NCBI GenBank assembly: GCA_002270565.1
Contig: NQMI01000041.1
Location: 186,001-250,000 of the forward strand
Length of the DNA: 64,000 nt
From: Stenocarpella maydis
Lineage: Eukaryota > Ascomycota > Sordariomycetes > Diaporthales > Diaporthaceae
Reading direction: 5' to 3'
Shown: piece by piece, positions 13,595 through 26,500 of the stretch
How the letters are laid out: each line of letters starts with the position of its first letter
Numbering within the stretch: the stretch's first letter is position 1
Notes under the pieces: generated by a model
Told to the model about the DNA's origin: nothing
The model's input: only the letters and a program-made list of their open reading frames with translations
The model's database searches: none
Program-made: the position numbers and the translations under genes

Positions 13595-14505
13595 ATGGCC
13601 CCCTCAGCAGTAGATAGCGCGTCCAACGGCGCCACCGCAGCCAGCACGACCCTGGACCCAGCGCGCCCCCTGGCCGGAAAGGTCGCCCTCATCACCGGCG
13701 CGGGCCGCGGGATCGGCAGGGGGATCGCCATCGAGCTGGGCCGCCGCGGCGCCAGCGTGGTGGTCAACTACGGCAGCTCGGCCGGGCCGGCCGACGAGGT
13801 CGTCGCGGAGCTCGCCAGGCTCGGGTCCAAGGCCGTCGCGCTGCAGGCCGACATCAGCGACCCGGCCGCGGTGGGCGGGCTGTTCGAGAGGGCGCTCGCG
13901 CACTTCGGCCACGTCGACTTTGTCATCTCCAACTCGGGCATGGAGGTCTGGTGCCCCGAGGTCGACGTGACGCCCGAGCTGTTCGACAGGGTCTTCGGCC
14001 TCAACTGCCGCGGCCAGTTCTTCGTCGCCCAGCAGGCCCTCAAGCACTGCCGCCGCGGCGGCCGCCTGATCCTGACCTCGTCCATCGCCGCCAGCATCGG
14101 CGGCATCCCCAACCACGCCCTCTACGCCGGGTCCAAGGCCGCCATCGAGGGCTTCACGCGCGCCTTCGCCGTCGACTGCGGCGAGAAGGGCATCACCGTC
14201 AACGCCATCGCCCCCGGTGGCGTCAAGACCGACATGTTCGACGAGAACGCCTGGCACTACGTCCCCAACGGCTACAAGGGCATGCCCATGGACATCATCG
14301 ACCAGGGCCTCGCCAACATGTGCCCGCTCAAGCGTGTCGGCACCCCCGCGGACATCGGCAAGGCTGTCTTCGCCCTCTGCAGCGACGAGGGCGAGTGGAT
14401 CAACGGTATGTACATGCAGCTCCCTTCCTCCCCGGGTGATACAGCCCGTGCTAACCCTGTGGCGTAGGTCAAGTGATCAAGCTGACCGGCGGAAACGCCG
14501 TGTAA
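13595..14505 (+). CDS. Tetrahydroxynaphthalene-reductase-like SDR
   Basis: Predicted NADPH-dependent short-chain dehydrogenase of 282 aa, encoded by two exons (13595-14405 and 14468-14505) joined at a phase-1 GT..AG intron. The Rossmann motif TGAGRGIG is at about 34-41, ISNSG at 111-115, the catalytic Ser at about 163, and YxxxK at Tyr177/Lys181. The substrate loop GGVKTDMFDENAWHY and the tail LTGGNAV are typical of fungal polyhydroxynaphthalene reductases. The body fits the 1,3,6,8-tetrahydroxynaphthalene reductase class (4HNR, about 282 aa) better than the trihydroxynaphthalene class (about 283 aa, ending in Met). The inferred reaction is T4HN to scytalone in the DHN-melanin pathway. It shares the window with a melanin-type PKS, though about 16 kb away. 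Versicolorin-reductase-like SDRs belong to the same broad family and are the main alternative. Codons are strongly G/C-ending. Confidence 0.85.
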
Positions 14506-16925
14506 CGCACCACAGGCGCCATCATCTGCACTGCCAACAGCGCTGCGTTATTGTCTTTGGGGGTCTCCCATCTCCTGGCCGCACATGGCTTGGGTCAGGG
14601 AGGGGCGGGGACGCATGGTAATTACTGCAACGACGCCTGTAAGCAGGTTGTTCGGACGAACGCGGTCTTCTGATCAGCTGGGGGCCAGCATCTAGTGCAC
14701 GCATGAGGCGTGGGTGGGTGGGGGGGGGGGGGCAAGGGTTTCACATACACATACACATACAGTTAATCAAGCCACATGCAACTCTCATGTTATATCGCCT
14801 TGACCATGACAACATGAAAAGGTGGAGAAGCCCCCATCAAGCCAAGGCGAAGAGACAAACCCCGTGACCGAGCCCTCGCCTGTGTGTCTTCGCGCGCGAC
14901 CTTGCCCGCGACGCGCAGTGTGCCACGACACTCCTGGTCACACAACCAGCACTTCACGGCCCTGCTCCGCAACGCGCCGCCCCATACAGGCAGTCCTGGT
15001 AATGACGCCGCTTCTATCGGATACACCGCTTCCCCCGGATCTAGCGTCCAGGAGCGACACAGGACCTGCGAGCTCATTACCTACGGGAACACCACTCAGG
15101 TCTCCCCATGGATTGCTGCAGACGGGGCGGTTTGTACAGCAAGGACAGCAAGCCTGCAGTCATCATGTGGACCGGTGTGATAGCTCATCTTGCCTCCCCA
15201 CAGGTGAGGTCGGAAAAACGAGAGGGGCAAGCTCTTGGTACGGGGCATACGTGCGACTGGCACAAGTCCATCTCTGGATATTGTGCATGTTGGGTCAGCT
15301 AACAGCGTTACATGAGCGCCGGTCGACATCCTCCCCCGGGAAAGGTGCCTGTCCGCTCAGGTCTGCGATAACCCATGATCCTTAAAACAAAGACCTACAG
15401 CACATGCCGTAGGAGCTCCGTATTTGAGGATAGCTACCCCGTATTCATGGCGTATCAACACAGACAGATGACTACATGCTAATGCGGCCTCTGGCCCTCC
15501 TGACCGGTGAGTCAGCTCAGGTTTAGCTGAATAAAGTACTGAAGCACTGAGGTGAGCGATACTAAATATATATATATATAGTTATATATATATATAATCT
15601 GAAGGCTTCTCAAAGTCATACAAGGGTGCCCCCTTGGTTTGCCTTGATGTCGGCCTGCCCCTAGCTCTCATCCGAGGCGCAGGGTCGGTGGCGCAGGCCG
15701 CCGTTTCAGGGCAGGCTGACGTTCGCGTCTTCCTTCCTGGACTGGGACCACCTCCAGGGATGAGATACAAATTCTTGTCGATGATACTACGACAAGGACT
15801 CAGGAGCAGTGCCTCTTGTGATGAATCGTGAGGCGCAGAGCAAATCGACCAGCCTGGCCCTCCAGTTACGTGGGTTGATGCCTCAGCTCGTGGCGTCAGC
15901 CAGACCCCCGAGGGCCAAGGACACGGCATGCCTTGATGACTCACATGTCGATCGATCGAATAAGTCATCTTCACATCATTTGTCCTCGGGGGAAGGGGAG
16001 GGGGGTGGTGGTATTGCCGGCAGTTGGAAGCGGGGGACAAGCCTCACAGGTCTCACCTCATGACACCGCTTTGCAAGAGCACCTCCCTGTAATCTGATGT
16101 GAGAGAATATGAGCATCACGAGAGTAGATACCGCAAGGTCCTGCTGTGTTGTTTGGCTCTTATGCAGAGCAAAGAAGACGGTCCGGAAGGGAGATGGGAA
16201 GGAAGGAAACAAAATCGCCCAGTCCGTCGCGCATGGCACGGGAACATCGTCCGAAAAATACATGCAGGCCAGCTGGTTCGCGTGCGTGGTTTAAACACCA
16301 TTGGGCCAGGCATGCCGCCCTCGTGGCTATGCGAAACACAGTTGCGGGTTGGACACTCGAGGGTTGATTCGTGGGGAACAGTCAGCACGGAGTCGTGCCA
16401 TCATCACTTCCGCTGCGGCTTAGAGTTCAGACAATGGTCTTCACTCTCCGGGTTCGACCCAGCGATCTCCAAGGGGGGCTCTACATGTATGTGCCTAGGT
16501 GCTTAGTATGTAAGTGGCCTGCAAGGGGGAGGCGGGCACTTTCTTTGGCCCCCCCCCCCGGCCCACGTGAGCATTTTCATTCAAGGGGGACATCAGACTG
16601 CGTCTTGGACTCGCCGTGTAACCCCGTCGTGATGTTCGCTGCTCGAGATTGCAAGACGACGCGCGCTGGGGAGTGTCTACCTATCACAGGTATTGTTGTA
16701 GTCTTTGTGCCGAAGCAATTGGAGGCATTGGGAATTTTTAGGCGTAAGTACCTCTGCTAGTAAACTTGGCTGGATGGAAGGCACATTGAATCAAATAACC
16801 GTAATGCACTGCATTACCGCAATGCACCACCCCCATTACCATACGCATCTGCATAGCCGCGTAGGGGCGGTGGTTCGTCTTCCACAGGTGGCGACACCAA
16901 CATTGGTATTGATAATCAATTAGCA
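14506..16925. other. Gene-free spacer
   Basis: No gene is recognised. Open frames are short and multi-frame. A G tract at about 14719-14732 and an AT microsatellite near 15580 are the only clear structures. Confidence 0.6.
15565..15597. repeat. (TA)n microsatellite
   Basis: TA dinucleotide run with one GT interruption. Confidence 0.9.
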
Positions 16926-17804
16926 TTGCGACAACGTACCTTGCCCGGGCCTCGAGACGAACAACGGTCGATCCATGCCACGCACCAAGACTGTGGGCTC
17001 GGGTCAACTTCTGCAGGCCTCCTCGCGGTATCCTCATCTCAAGGTGGCGGGCCACCATGCTCTCGGCCGTCCAGGCCTGCATCACCAAGGATGCGGCCTA
17101 CGTCGACGCCTTCCTCTCCAGCCTCCCCGGGGCCCTGGACCCGAGCCGGCCGTTCCCGGACGAGCTCCTGCAGGGTCGAGCCGGTACGCTATACCTGCTG
17201 CGGATGATGCGCCACTGGGTCCCCGACGGCGCGGTTCGGGGCCCCAGCTGGACCGGTCAGTCGAGTCCGTCGGCGGCGTTGATGTTGCAGCAGGGGGCCC
17301 AGCTGGCTAGTGGGAACTGGCCCGTCTCGCAGGTGAAGACCGACTACTGCCTCGTGCACTTCTGCCACGGCGCCCCAGGATTCCTGCCTCCTCTGCCAGA
17401 TCACTTAGGCCCTACTTCCCCCCCCCCCCTAGTGCAACAAATCGACGCCAGTGTCGAGCTGGCCCGCGGGTGCGCCTGGGGGGAGGGGCTCCCTCTCAAG
17501 GAGCCCTCCATCTGCCATGGCATATTCGGGAAAGCCCTATAAGTTGGGCCGTGGTCAACCGAGCGAAGGAACCCGGGCCAAACTGAAGCAGGCACTTTAC
17601 GCGAGCCCGAGAGACAGCATCTCCTGGCCATGGCGACGCCAAGCGCCATCGCTGAGGTGAGGGCGAAAGGAAGGGGCTGCGTTCAGGCCCGCAGGCTATG
17701 GCAATAGACATGCCGCCATCTCAGCCTATGCACTGAGTGCTGCATGGTCATGGGTGGTTGCTGGCGGGCCGTCACCCACGGTGATCTTCTACAACCATGT
17801 GTAG
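16926..17804 (+). pseudogene. Broken LanC-like gene
   Basis: Remnant of a fungal lanthionine-synthetase-C-like (LANCL family) protein. A CGLG-containing N-terminal piece is visible near 16995-17033, then a probable intron (GTATCC at about 17034 to CCAG at about 17080). Next come GRAGTLYLLRMMRHWVP, HFCHGAPG and PSICHGIFGKAL, which contain the family's two CHG motifs carrying zinc-ligand Cys/His. The C-terminal end, PSPTVIFYNHV, stops at 17802-17804 in another frame. Signs of decay: the frame changes upstream of the intron; about 100 residues expected between the GRAG and NWP segments are missing, including the GDIGI-type motif; a TAA stop follows GKAL at 17540; and a further shift is needed to reach the C-terminus. 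Intact relatives are about 400 aa soluble alpha-toroid proteins. LANCL function in fungi is unclear. Family assignment is firm and loss of function is very likely. Confidence 0.8.
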
Positions 17805-19773
17805 CACAGAAGAGAAAGCGCGCTGCATGGTTGCATTGGTCCTAGTTCCGGTTGCCGATCGGACGCGTGTGACGTTGATCATCGCAATAAGCTCAGTGAC
17901 GAGCCAAGATCTGGCCCAAGGGCACACCTGCAGGCAGCAAGCAGCAGGAGCAGCAGTCCGAAGGCGGGCACGCCTCGCCCGAGAGGCTCCGGATCCGCGG
18001 ACAGAAGCAGATATCCACGTTTCCGCCTCTGCGAGTGGCCGCCGTGCATTTTGGCAACGTGTGAGTGACATGGGTTCCCTGGCTTCCCGTTCTTCAGCAC
18101 TCTCCTGCACTCGGGTCATCACGAGGTGAGGCTGATCCTGGGCGGGCCCGCCACTCCTGTCACCGCCAGGGAATCTTGTACCAACACCCCATGGTTCCAG
18201 CGGTTCTGGGGTATTCATGACGATAGCAGACCAAGGCGGACCTTGGCAGTATGGAGCGGGCCCCACGCCGGGACCGACCTGGATGCGGCACTCCGAGCAG
18301 AGCGAAGTGTTTTCGATTTTCGTCGGAACCAACAAGTGCTGATATCAGCGGTGGATATGCCGACTGGGCGGGTGTGTTCGGCACGAGGGGGGCCAGAACA
18401 GGAATTGGCCCACGTTGCACGACACAACTGGCCTTCTGCTCTGGGCTGCGGCGGACCCCCTGCTGGTCTCGCAGCCGGCATGCTACTATCAGAGCCCGGT
18501 GGCTTGCTTGTGTGATGGCATGGCAGGACTCCAGACACGTCGCCCAATGCTGCGGTGTGTTTTGCTGTGGACAAGATACGAGGGGATCTAAGCACAGAGC
18601 AGGTGCTCGGTCCTGAAGGGCCAGTCGCAAAAGTTCCAGTGGCGCCCAGTCAGCGTTACAACGGATCGCTGGGTAAGGGCTACCTAAACCTGGCCCATGT
18701 CGAGGGCCATCAGACGACCCATCACAGCAACCTTAAAGCAGCATGTGTGGCAGCCTCTGCGGTTCTTCAGCTCCTGCCCTGGTCTTGGTGTCCAGGATGC
18801 AGCGGAAGATTGTCAGCCCGCTCCCTCTGGCCCGTCTTCTCCACGTCCAAGGGACAAGCTCGCACGACCCAGCCCTCCGGGGCATGGCCGTCCTGCACCA
18901 TGATGCTCTCCGTCTCGCAGGGCCCGGTCCTGCCCGCCTGCCGTCCAGCTGTGCAACACGAACAATACTTATTGTCAGCACTGCGCCAGCCCCTGGGGTG
19001 TCGTCATTAGCCACGACCCAGGATGCGGGCAGCCCCGGGCCCATCTGTCATGTCGAGACTGGCCGTTGTGACGGGTTTTCGCATCCTGAACACCGAACAT
19101 GGGGCACAAGGCCAGCCACTAGCTGTCGTCCCAAGGCCGGTCGCCGTCGCGAGGAGGCATGAACCCGGGAGAACAATGGATGCCCTGCGGTGGTAGTGCG
19201 CCGGCCGTGCGGTAGAGATGGGAACGAGCAAGACCCATGTGAGGCTACATAAAAAAAGACCCGTTCCTAACTGAGGACGAACCGCCGCCGGCACGTCTTG
19301 TTTCCTGGCCCTAGCCGCCTGGTGGTCCAGAGATAGAGCCAAGCCACCCCTGAGGTACACGCCCATTCTCAAGGCAAGGAGGCGTTGAAACGTCCGCGGG
19401 GCGTTTCTCAACTGCTCCTCCCGGCTGTCTGGGCGGGGTGGGAGATGCTGTCAGGGATGCCCGCGGGGTGGGGGGGGGGGGGAGGTTACTACGGACGTGT
19501 CCCTCGCTCGTGTCGTTGAGGTCCCTTCGCCCGGGGGGGGGGCCTTTTGGGGTGGGCGTTGGGTCCGATCCTCCTCTGGTGACTTGCTTCCAAAGCTGAT
19601 GGAGTCAAGCGCTGACGTGTGGCTAGTAGCCCTCGCACTTTCACCACGCCCAGAGCGCTGCATACGCCAGACAGGTCACCTTGCATGGAAACTTATAGGT
19701 GCATTATACGGGTCCTGGGTGTAGACGGCGGTGACTAGGGTCTCCAGCATCGCCCACGCACCTCGAACATCAC

Positions 19774-19830
<57 letters not shown>

Positions 19831-22157
19831 CCATCACCATCATTATCACCATCATCATAACTTCGCACAGGACTCTGCGTCTGAAGGGGCATCAAACTAG
19901 CGCTCGGCTAAGTGATATTCCCAAGCGTCTCAAGTTCTGCCCCGAAATGAGCGAGACCGAGGCAGTTGAGGCCTTGGCGGTGGAAGCCAGGAGCGTGGCC
20001 GGTGTAGTGGGATCCGGTCCGTCATGATGCGAAGTCTACCAGAGTGTCGGGTAAAAGCCCCCCTTGCCTCCCCGGCAGCGGCGGTCGGCTTTGCATCATT
20101 GAGAGAGAGGTTTTTGTCTCCGCTACCAGCTGTCACATGTGCCAAGATGCTGTGGGATCCCGAGCGTGGTTACTCAGTCCCTCCTGTCCGTAAGCAACCG
20201 TTCGTTATCAAATGGGACGACTTGCCACCTCGGCCTGGGCTGATATCTGAAGCATCGCGGCCCTGCGAGTACGTCTGATCCTCGAGTGACTTGCCACCCC
20301 AAGCCAAACCCCAATAGCCACAGAGTGGAGGTCGGGCCCATGGGAGCCTCAGAGGTTACACAGTCCAAGCCTTTTGCTCGGCCACCACTGAGAGGGCACG
20401 GGGGGGGGGGATGCTGTGAGGGGTTTCCTCGCAGACAGCATCCCCGGTGGGACGACCACAGGTACCCTTGCACGCATGTGTGTACGTTATACGGAGTATG
20501 TCTAGGTACATATATACCCATGTACCTGCGCATGTACGTACTGGGTGGGTGTTCATCAACGGACCCACACAAGAGAAACAGTAACACATCCATCCCCATG
20601 TGAAACTTCGATACAGACAAACATATACCAGCTCACACACACCCAGACACAACCACAGGCTCGTACAAACCTGCAAAATTTACCCATTGGCGGGGCTCAC
20701 TCGTGACGGCTCCCGAAAGCTTGTTCCTTAATTCCTCGCCCTAGCTCAGCCTTAGTTCTCACACTCCGCTGTAGGGGCCTCACTGGCCTCGGACATCTCC
20801 ACTTCATCATGTAAGTTCTAGGAGGCCCGCCGTCTGCACCAAGATCTCTAGCCTGGCACTCGGTCCGTTTCTCGGCACGCACAGGCAGAGTGAGAGGGAA
20901 GGAAGCGGTGGCTGTCTTGTGCCTTAAATCCGTGCTGACACAGGGCTTTAATTTTTTACGACACCCTGCCCAGCAGTCTGGGAGCGACAGTTTCAGCTGA
21001 ACGCCCTGGGGTCAGGAGTCCTGCCCCCCCCCAACACACACCACCTCCTCCACGCTGGAGACAGGGGGGAAGGGGGGAAGGGGGGAGGAAGTTTAGGCGG
21101 CGGCTTGCTCAGGCGTTCAACATCCTGCAAAACAAACTCGCCCAGTGGTGTAACCAGGGCGAGGGTGGAAGTAGATACTCTATCACCGTGACACCCACCC
21201 AGTGTACATCGAGCACATGGTACTCATGCTGTGCGCCCACAGACTCAACGGACTAACCAGGATACCGCACACCAACAGCACACATGTCCCCTTCCCGAAC
21301 GTTCCCCTCGGGGGTGCGACAAGGAGCCCTGGGGTCTGGGCCATCCCAGCCAATACCAAATTCTCCCAGGCAGGAGAGTCATATCGCACAACCACCCGCA
21401 CTTGGAACTATGCACTCGGCACAGGGCAGATTAGCTCAGGCACCAAACAAAACAAGAGTGGCATTGGCAGGCGATAAGAACGCATCATTCCAATTATAGA
21501 CCTTCAAACCGTCTCCTCCTTGCCGAACCACTGTAAGGAAAGACCACCCGTTTGAGAGACCAGTACGCCTTTCCGCCCTTGCCGGAAGCTCACGCCCATG
21601 GTGGCAGTGTCCATCTCAGCCCGTCCCCGTCCCCCGCGGGGTCCCCCTCCTTCAGGTGTGAGCCGTTTAGCAGTCTGCTGCCATGCGGCGCCGGCCCCAC
21701 GGGCCAGCCCAGGGTCTTGACTCCTTTTCTGCCCGTATTCTCGACTATGTGGTCAAGTGATGGTGTGTTGTTCTGAAAGTAAACCACACTCCCCTTGGCA
21801 ATAGGCTCATCCGCCTGTGGCTTGGAGCCGGAATGTTGTAGCGTGGGGGGATATGAGCACAGTACAGCGTCTAATTCGTACTTGCGAATCAAGTCTGTGA
21901 ATAGTAAACGCAAATTGTTGCGGCGCGAGTCCCGGCATGGACAGTGACCGAAGCGCAATTAGAAAATAGCATCAGATAAGTTCTCTTCGTAGCCAGCAGG
22001 ATTCTGATGTCCGCCGGGAGGAAGACGGCAATGTGTTGTTTCATGCCAGGCATCGGAGTTCCATGGGCTCGAGGGAACGGCCCTCTCTGCGTGAAATGTG
22101 CAGTCTCCTACCCCCACCCCCTGCGGAGGGTGGGGGGAAGAATCTCGGATCGGATCT
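17805..22157. other. Gene-free spacer with trinucleotide repeat
   Basis: No supportable gene is seen. The stretch contains a long CAT microsatellite (19774-19858), G tracts near 19471-19482 and 20400-20410, and GGGGGGAA units at 21064-21088. The right end is the 3' flank of the AflR-type regulator. Confidence 0.55.
19774..19858. repeat. (CAT)n microsatellite
   Basis: About 25 to 28 CAT/ATC triplets, with ACC and ATT variants toward the 3' end. Confidence 0.95.
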
Positions 22158-23531
22158 TCACGAGAATCCAATGTCGCCCTTCCGATGGGTGACCAACTGC
22201 ATTGTAGATCCCAAGTTCTGGTCCAGGTACCCGAGCATCGCTCTGCTGACCTCGGGGTCCTCTGACAGCTCCGAGCAAACCTCCCGGAAGTTCGCGTACA
22301 CCTCCTCCAGCTTCCGAAGCTCGCGTGCGAGGATTTCCAGCTCCAACCACCGGCTGTCCTCGCCATTGACGGTATAGGCGCCGAGGCTCACGCCCAGTCC
22401 TGTTAGGCCATTGCTTGTTGTGATTGACGGGGCCGAGATCTGTGCCGTCGTCTGACTTCTCGACGAGCCCTCGTGATCAAAGTAAGACTGTGAGGCATTC
22501 TTATAGAAAGAAGTGATCGTGCCTATCACGGTGGCCAGCAGCATAGCTGCCGTGTGTGTACCTGACCTTCTCATGCAGCGCGCGCAGGCTACCTGAGTAT
22601 CAGCATTCCCGCGTGTTTTGACAGGGACCTAGTAGAGCTGGGGCAGGAAGGCGTGGCGGAGGGGGAGCATACCGAGCATGGCTGCGCACCCCTCAACTGC
22701 TTTGCGGTTGAGGGAAAGCACCAGATCAAATGGTGGGCCCGCAGGAGACGATGCGTGGTGGAGAGCCTGCAGGGACTGTAGGCACACTGTAAAACACGTG
22801 CATGACCCCCCAGCTGAGTTGGATGGCGTGGACTTGGACCTAGGGGGGACCGCTCGGTGATGGGGAGTCACTGTCGGGCTGGGAAAGCAATTGGGCGCCA
22901 TGCTCGTTGGCGTGGAGGCCTGATTGAAACTGAACATTTCAGGTGCCTTTGTTTCCATCCAGCCCACAGCGCCCGCGCTCATATCGTATGATTGAGAGCG
23001 GCGATGTATATGATCATTCGCAATGGTGTTTGTGATGGACGAGTCGGTAAACTGAGAGGGCACCTCGCTCGGCGGCGTCCATGGTATCCCAGGGCCGTAC
23101 ATGTCGGAGGCAAGGGTTGGATCCGCGTGCGCTGGAGGGCTGCCATCTACCCCCATGAAGGCGAGACCAGAGGATATTGACTGAGTCCGGCTCATGGACC
23201 CATCAATGCTTGTAGGTGGTGTAATCCACCCTCCTTCAAGCTCATAAATGCCTGGCATGCCACTATGGATGCCATACATGATATTGTTGTTGTTATTGCT
23301 GTTGGGCGCCGTGGTGGCCCCGGCCGAGTCTCGGTGTGTTCCTTGTTCCCTGGAGCTCTCCGAGGCCTTGGGCTTTCCCGCCCTGCTCGAGGGCGAGTAA
23401 CGACATTCTATGCCACAGGTGAGGCATCTGGAACAAATCGGTCTTGCCTTGGAACACTTGACCTTGGCGAGAAAGCAGCCATCACAGGATGCTCGAAGGC
23501 GGGGTTGACGTTGTTTAGCAGCGGTAGCCAT
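22158..23531 (-). CDS. AflR-type Zn2Cys6 transcription regulator
   Basis: Predicted nuclear regulator of 429 aa. Exons are 23531-22673 and 22588-22158; a phase-1 intron ending in GGTAG keeps the frame. The Zn2Cys6 cluster is C16, C19, C25, C32, C35, C42, followed by a basic linker (SSRAGKPK). The middle is Ser/Thr/Pro/Asn rich with an Asn run. The C-terminal third has the features of the AflR domain: a [19 protein letters not shown] block, then [21 protein letters not shown], then a Cys pair (CARC) leading into an [15 protein letters not shown] helix across the splice site, and an ELRKLEE coiled segment. Length matches AflR-like proteins (about 430-450 aa). Such proteins control neighbouring non-reducing PKS genes, and here the nearest PKS is the melanin-type synthase on the same strand, 7 kb upstream. 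The target is inferred. The first exon alone would give a misleading 300-aa product. Confidence 0.88.
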
Positions 23532-26500
23532 GGCTTCTACGGCTGCCGCTCACGAGATATGGAGGCTGTTGGTGCCCTTGGCGATGGTGACGGCGGTATG
23601 GAGGTTGAGTTTGGAGGTCGAGAGGGACGGTCTGGGTAGGGGATGGGTTTGGATGAGAAGGCCTTGCTGATTGCGCCAGAATGTCTCGGGCGGGTTAAAC
23701 ACGAACAAAGAAGAAAATAGACCGAGCCACACCCTCCTTGGGCAACGAGCAGACAGAATAGTGGTACGAGCACAAGAGAGATATGGAAGCCGGTGCTATG
23801 AGCGCATCTAAATGTATGTGCGTTGGATGCGTACGAGGAGCGCGCAGTAAAGTTAATTGGGCACCAGCAGCTAGAGGGCGAGGAGGAAGCTTGAACACAT
23901 GGCGAGAGAGACACAGACGCCGACTTAAAGCAGAAACCGTCTTATGATTGCAATCCAGGTTGTGTATATACCCCAGGTAGGCTAGTCCACTTGGTGATCG
24001 ATCGGAACTGGGTTCAAGGCAGCGGACGTTGACGCTAGGTTACACTCTATGAACAGCCCCTACGCAGGCTACACCCTGGGACGACGAGGAATCGAAGGCG
24101 AGAAACAGGACGTTACCGCAGCTAGCTATGCCTTGAGGTTTCCACCGCACATGGGGAGTCGGGCATGCGCTGCGGAATCCGGCCCCAAGGAGCGCTGCCT
24201 GTGTGCACAGCCAGCCAGCCGCTTCGAATCGTGCCAACTGCAGGCCAAGAGGGTCAAACTCGATCAAACGTTGGGTCTGCTGCTAGTCGGCCAGCCCGAC
24301 GAGCAAGGCTGTGCTGAGAAATCCAACAGCCCTGTGGAAGCTGTGCTGGCTGCCATGAAAAGACGATCAAGCATCCGGAAAGCGAGGGATACGGGTGAGG
24401 GGCCATGTAGTGAAGAGGTCGAAGTCCAAGTCGCAAATACGTGTGACAGGGAAGGCAGGCATAACAGGGGACACTTGACAATGCCCAGGGGTGTGACAAC
24501 ATGATGCAGGCTGCAAGTACCTGGGACTGCGAGGACTAGCCCTCACCGGGCCCCAAGCAGTACTCTCACAGGGTTTCCGCACTCATATCAGCCCCGGCCT
24601 CGACACTGACGCGAGGCTAGGAGCAACGCTGCCCCGCCACCGGGTCAGTCATGGTCTGGTATATTTCAACCTTCAGAGGAAAGGCGTCAGAATGTTGCCC
24701 TCTACATATCTAAGATGGGCTGGGCGGGGCCTGGACAACCTAACCTAATGGAACCTGGTCGACGGCTAACTACCGTCTTCCTTTTCCCAATTATATTGAG
24801 ATCTGCCCATGGTGGCTGCCATGGCAAGACTCTAAGCTGCCAAAGGAGGACATGATCTGCCCCTAGGAGAGTAGTTTCGAGGCAGAAGCCAAAGAGCATT
24901 TGTGCCGGGCGAACACCTCTTTGACTCGGCATGCATCAAACCCCGTCTTTTTGACTCACATTGCTTCTTGATTCAACAAACAATGGGCACTAACCTGTTG
25001 TAACGGCTTTCGTGTGAGACTTAGTAGTGAGCAGCCATATTGCGTTATGCTCGTTGCGGTGTGGTTTCTTTTCTTTTTTTTCCCCTTTGGGGGTTGGGGG
25101 GGGGCCGGGGGCACAGAAGTCAAACCGTGCCTCATTGTGGTTCATGGGAGCCGGTAGAAAAAGCTCACTCGCCCAGTGATCTAGGCTGCACTGGTTCGAA
25201 AGAAGAAGAAAGAAAGAAAAAAAAAAAAAAAAAAAGGTTGGTTCGAGCGGCGAGGCGCCCACAGGACTGGAAAAACGACCGGTGGATGATGTCAAGATGC
25301 CCCAGCAGAGGAGGGCGCACATCGCTGTCGCGCGCGTCGCCGCATCTCTGACGGGTCAAGTGCTGGATGCGCACCCAATTGGTCCCAAACAACTCCAAGA
25401 GGTGAGCTGGTCATGGAAGTTTCCGCTGGGGCTAGTACGTCTGCCACTCCGCCACTACAGCAGTACCCGGATCGTTCCCGAGATTATGTATCAGTCCCTG
25501 GGCCGTTATCGTCAGCGCCACCCCATACAAGGAGCTTGGTGGCGCCTCTTAAGCGGAGGCGCTCAACAAGCCGTGTTGTGGAAGACTGGGCACAGTCGAC
25601 CTGCCGTCGACCTGCCGCGTCCTGTCTATCGCCTAGGCAACAGAGGTGGGACGATGATTATGGAGCTTTTTGGTTCAGGTAAGCCGCCAGCGCCCGATAG
25701 AGGTGACCTGCAGCGGCTCAGACCCTTGTTCTTGCTCTCCGCAGTGATGAAGCTGTAGTGAGGGTTCTGCACAGGAGGGCCTGCAGTGCATAAGCGTGCA
25801 TGTTCCCAGCTCATAGGAACGACGGCCCACGGGTTATGGGCTGCAGGACCCCGGATATCGTGCGGATGATTGCCTTGCCGAGGCCTCCGTCCAGCGCGGG
25901 TGAGAGGCTGGCCAAGAAGCGACAGAGCACAATATTGGGAAAAGCACAGGTGCTCTCGTCAATAGCGCGCGGGTCGGGCTTGGTGTGTCGACCTCGACGG
26001 GACAAGAGACGTCTTCTCGGACGAGGCTGGGGAGCCAGATCTGGATGCCATGCGGCCATTGTAATTGTGGTAAGAGGCAGGACTGCGACCCCCCACCAGC
26101 GTAAGCCGGCTGATTTCACTGCATACAGAGGGGACCTGACCATGCCCGTGGTCCTCTGCTATACCCAGGCGGCCCGTGGATGCGTGCGCCCGGTTGGATC
26201 CTTCAATGCCCAAGGCTGAAGCACACTCCAGGGCGGGAGGCTTGTGAAGCTGAGGCATCGTCCCGCCTTGCGCCGGCCAGGCCGGGGAGCTTCGGGAGCT
26301 TCCTGTGGCGCGGGCGGACTGGTCAGTGACGCTGGGTGTCAGCCTGACACATGTGTCAGCCGAAGGTGCGCTGTAGACTATGTAGGTGACTGACTGGGTG
26401 ATTTCCACAGGGGCCGGTAAGCTGACGTCGACGTCCACCCGTGCCAGAGTTTTGGACTGACCGCGGTAGAAAACATGCTTGCCCGTGTTGGCCTGCGTTC

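Noticed and set aside
13604..14257. 217-aa minus-strand ORF
   Set aside because: Antisense shadow of the reductase. Composition is Ala/Gly/Asp repeats from codon bias.
16430..16480. tRNA-like B-box GGGTTCGACCC
   Set aside because: No A-box or cloverleaf can be paired upstream, so a chance match is more likely.
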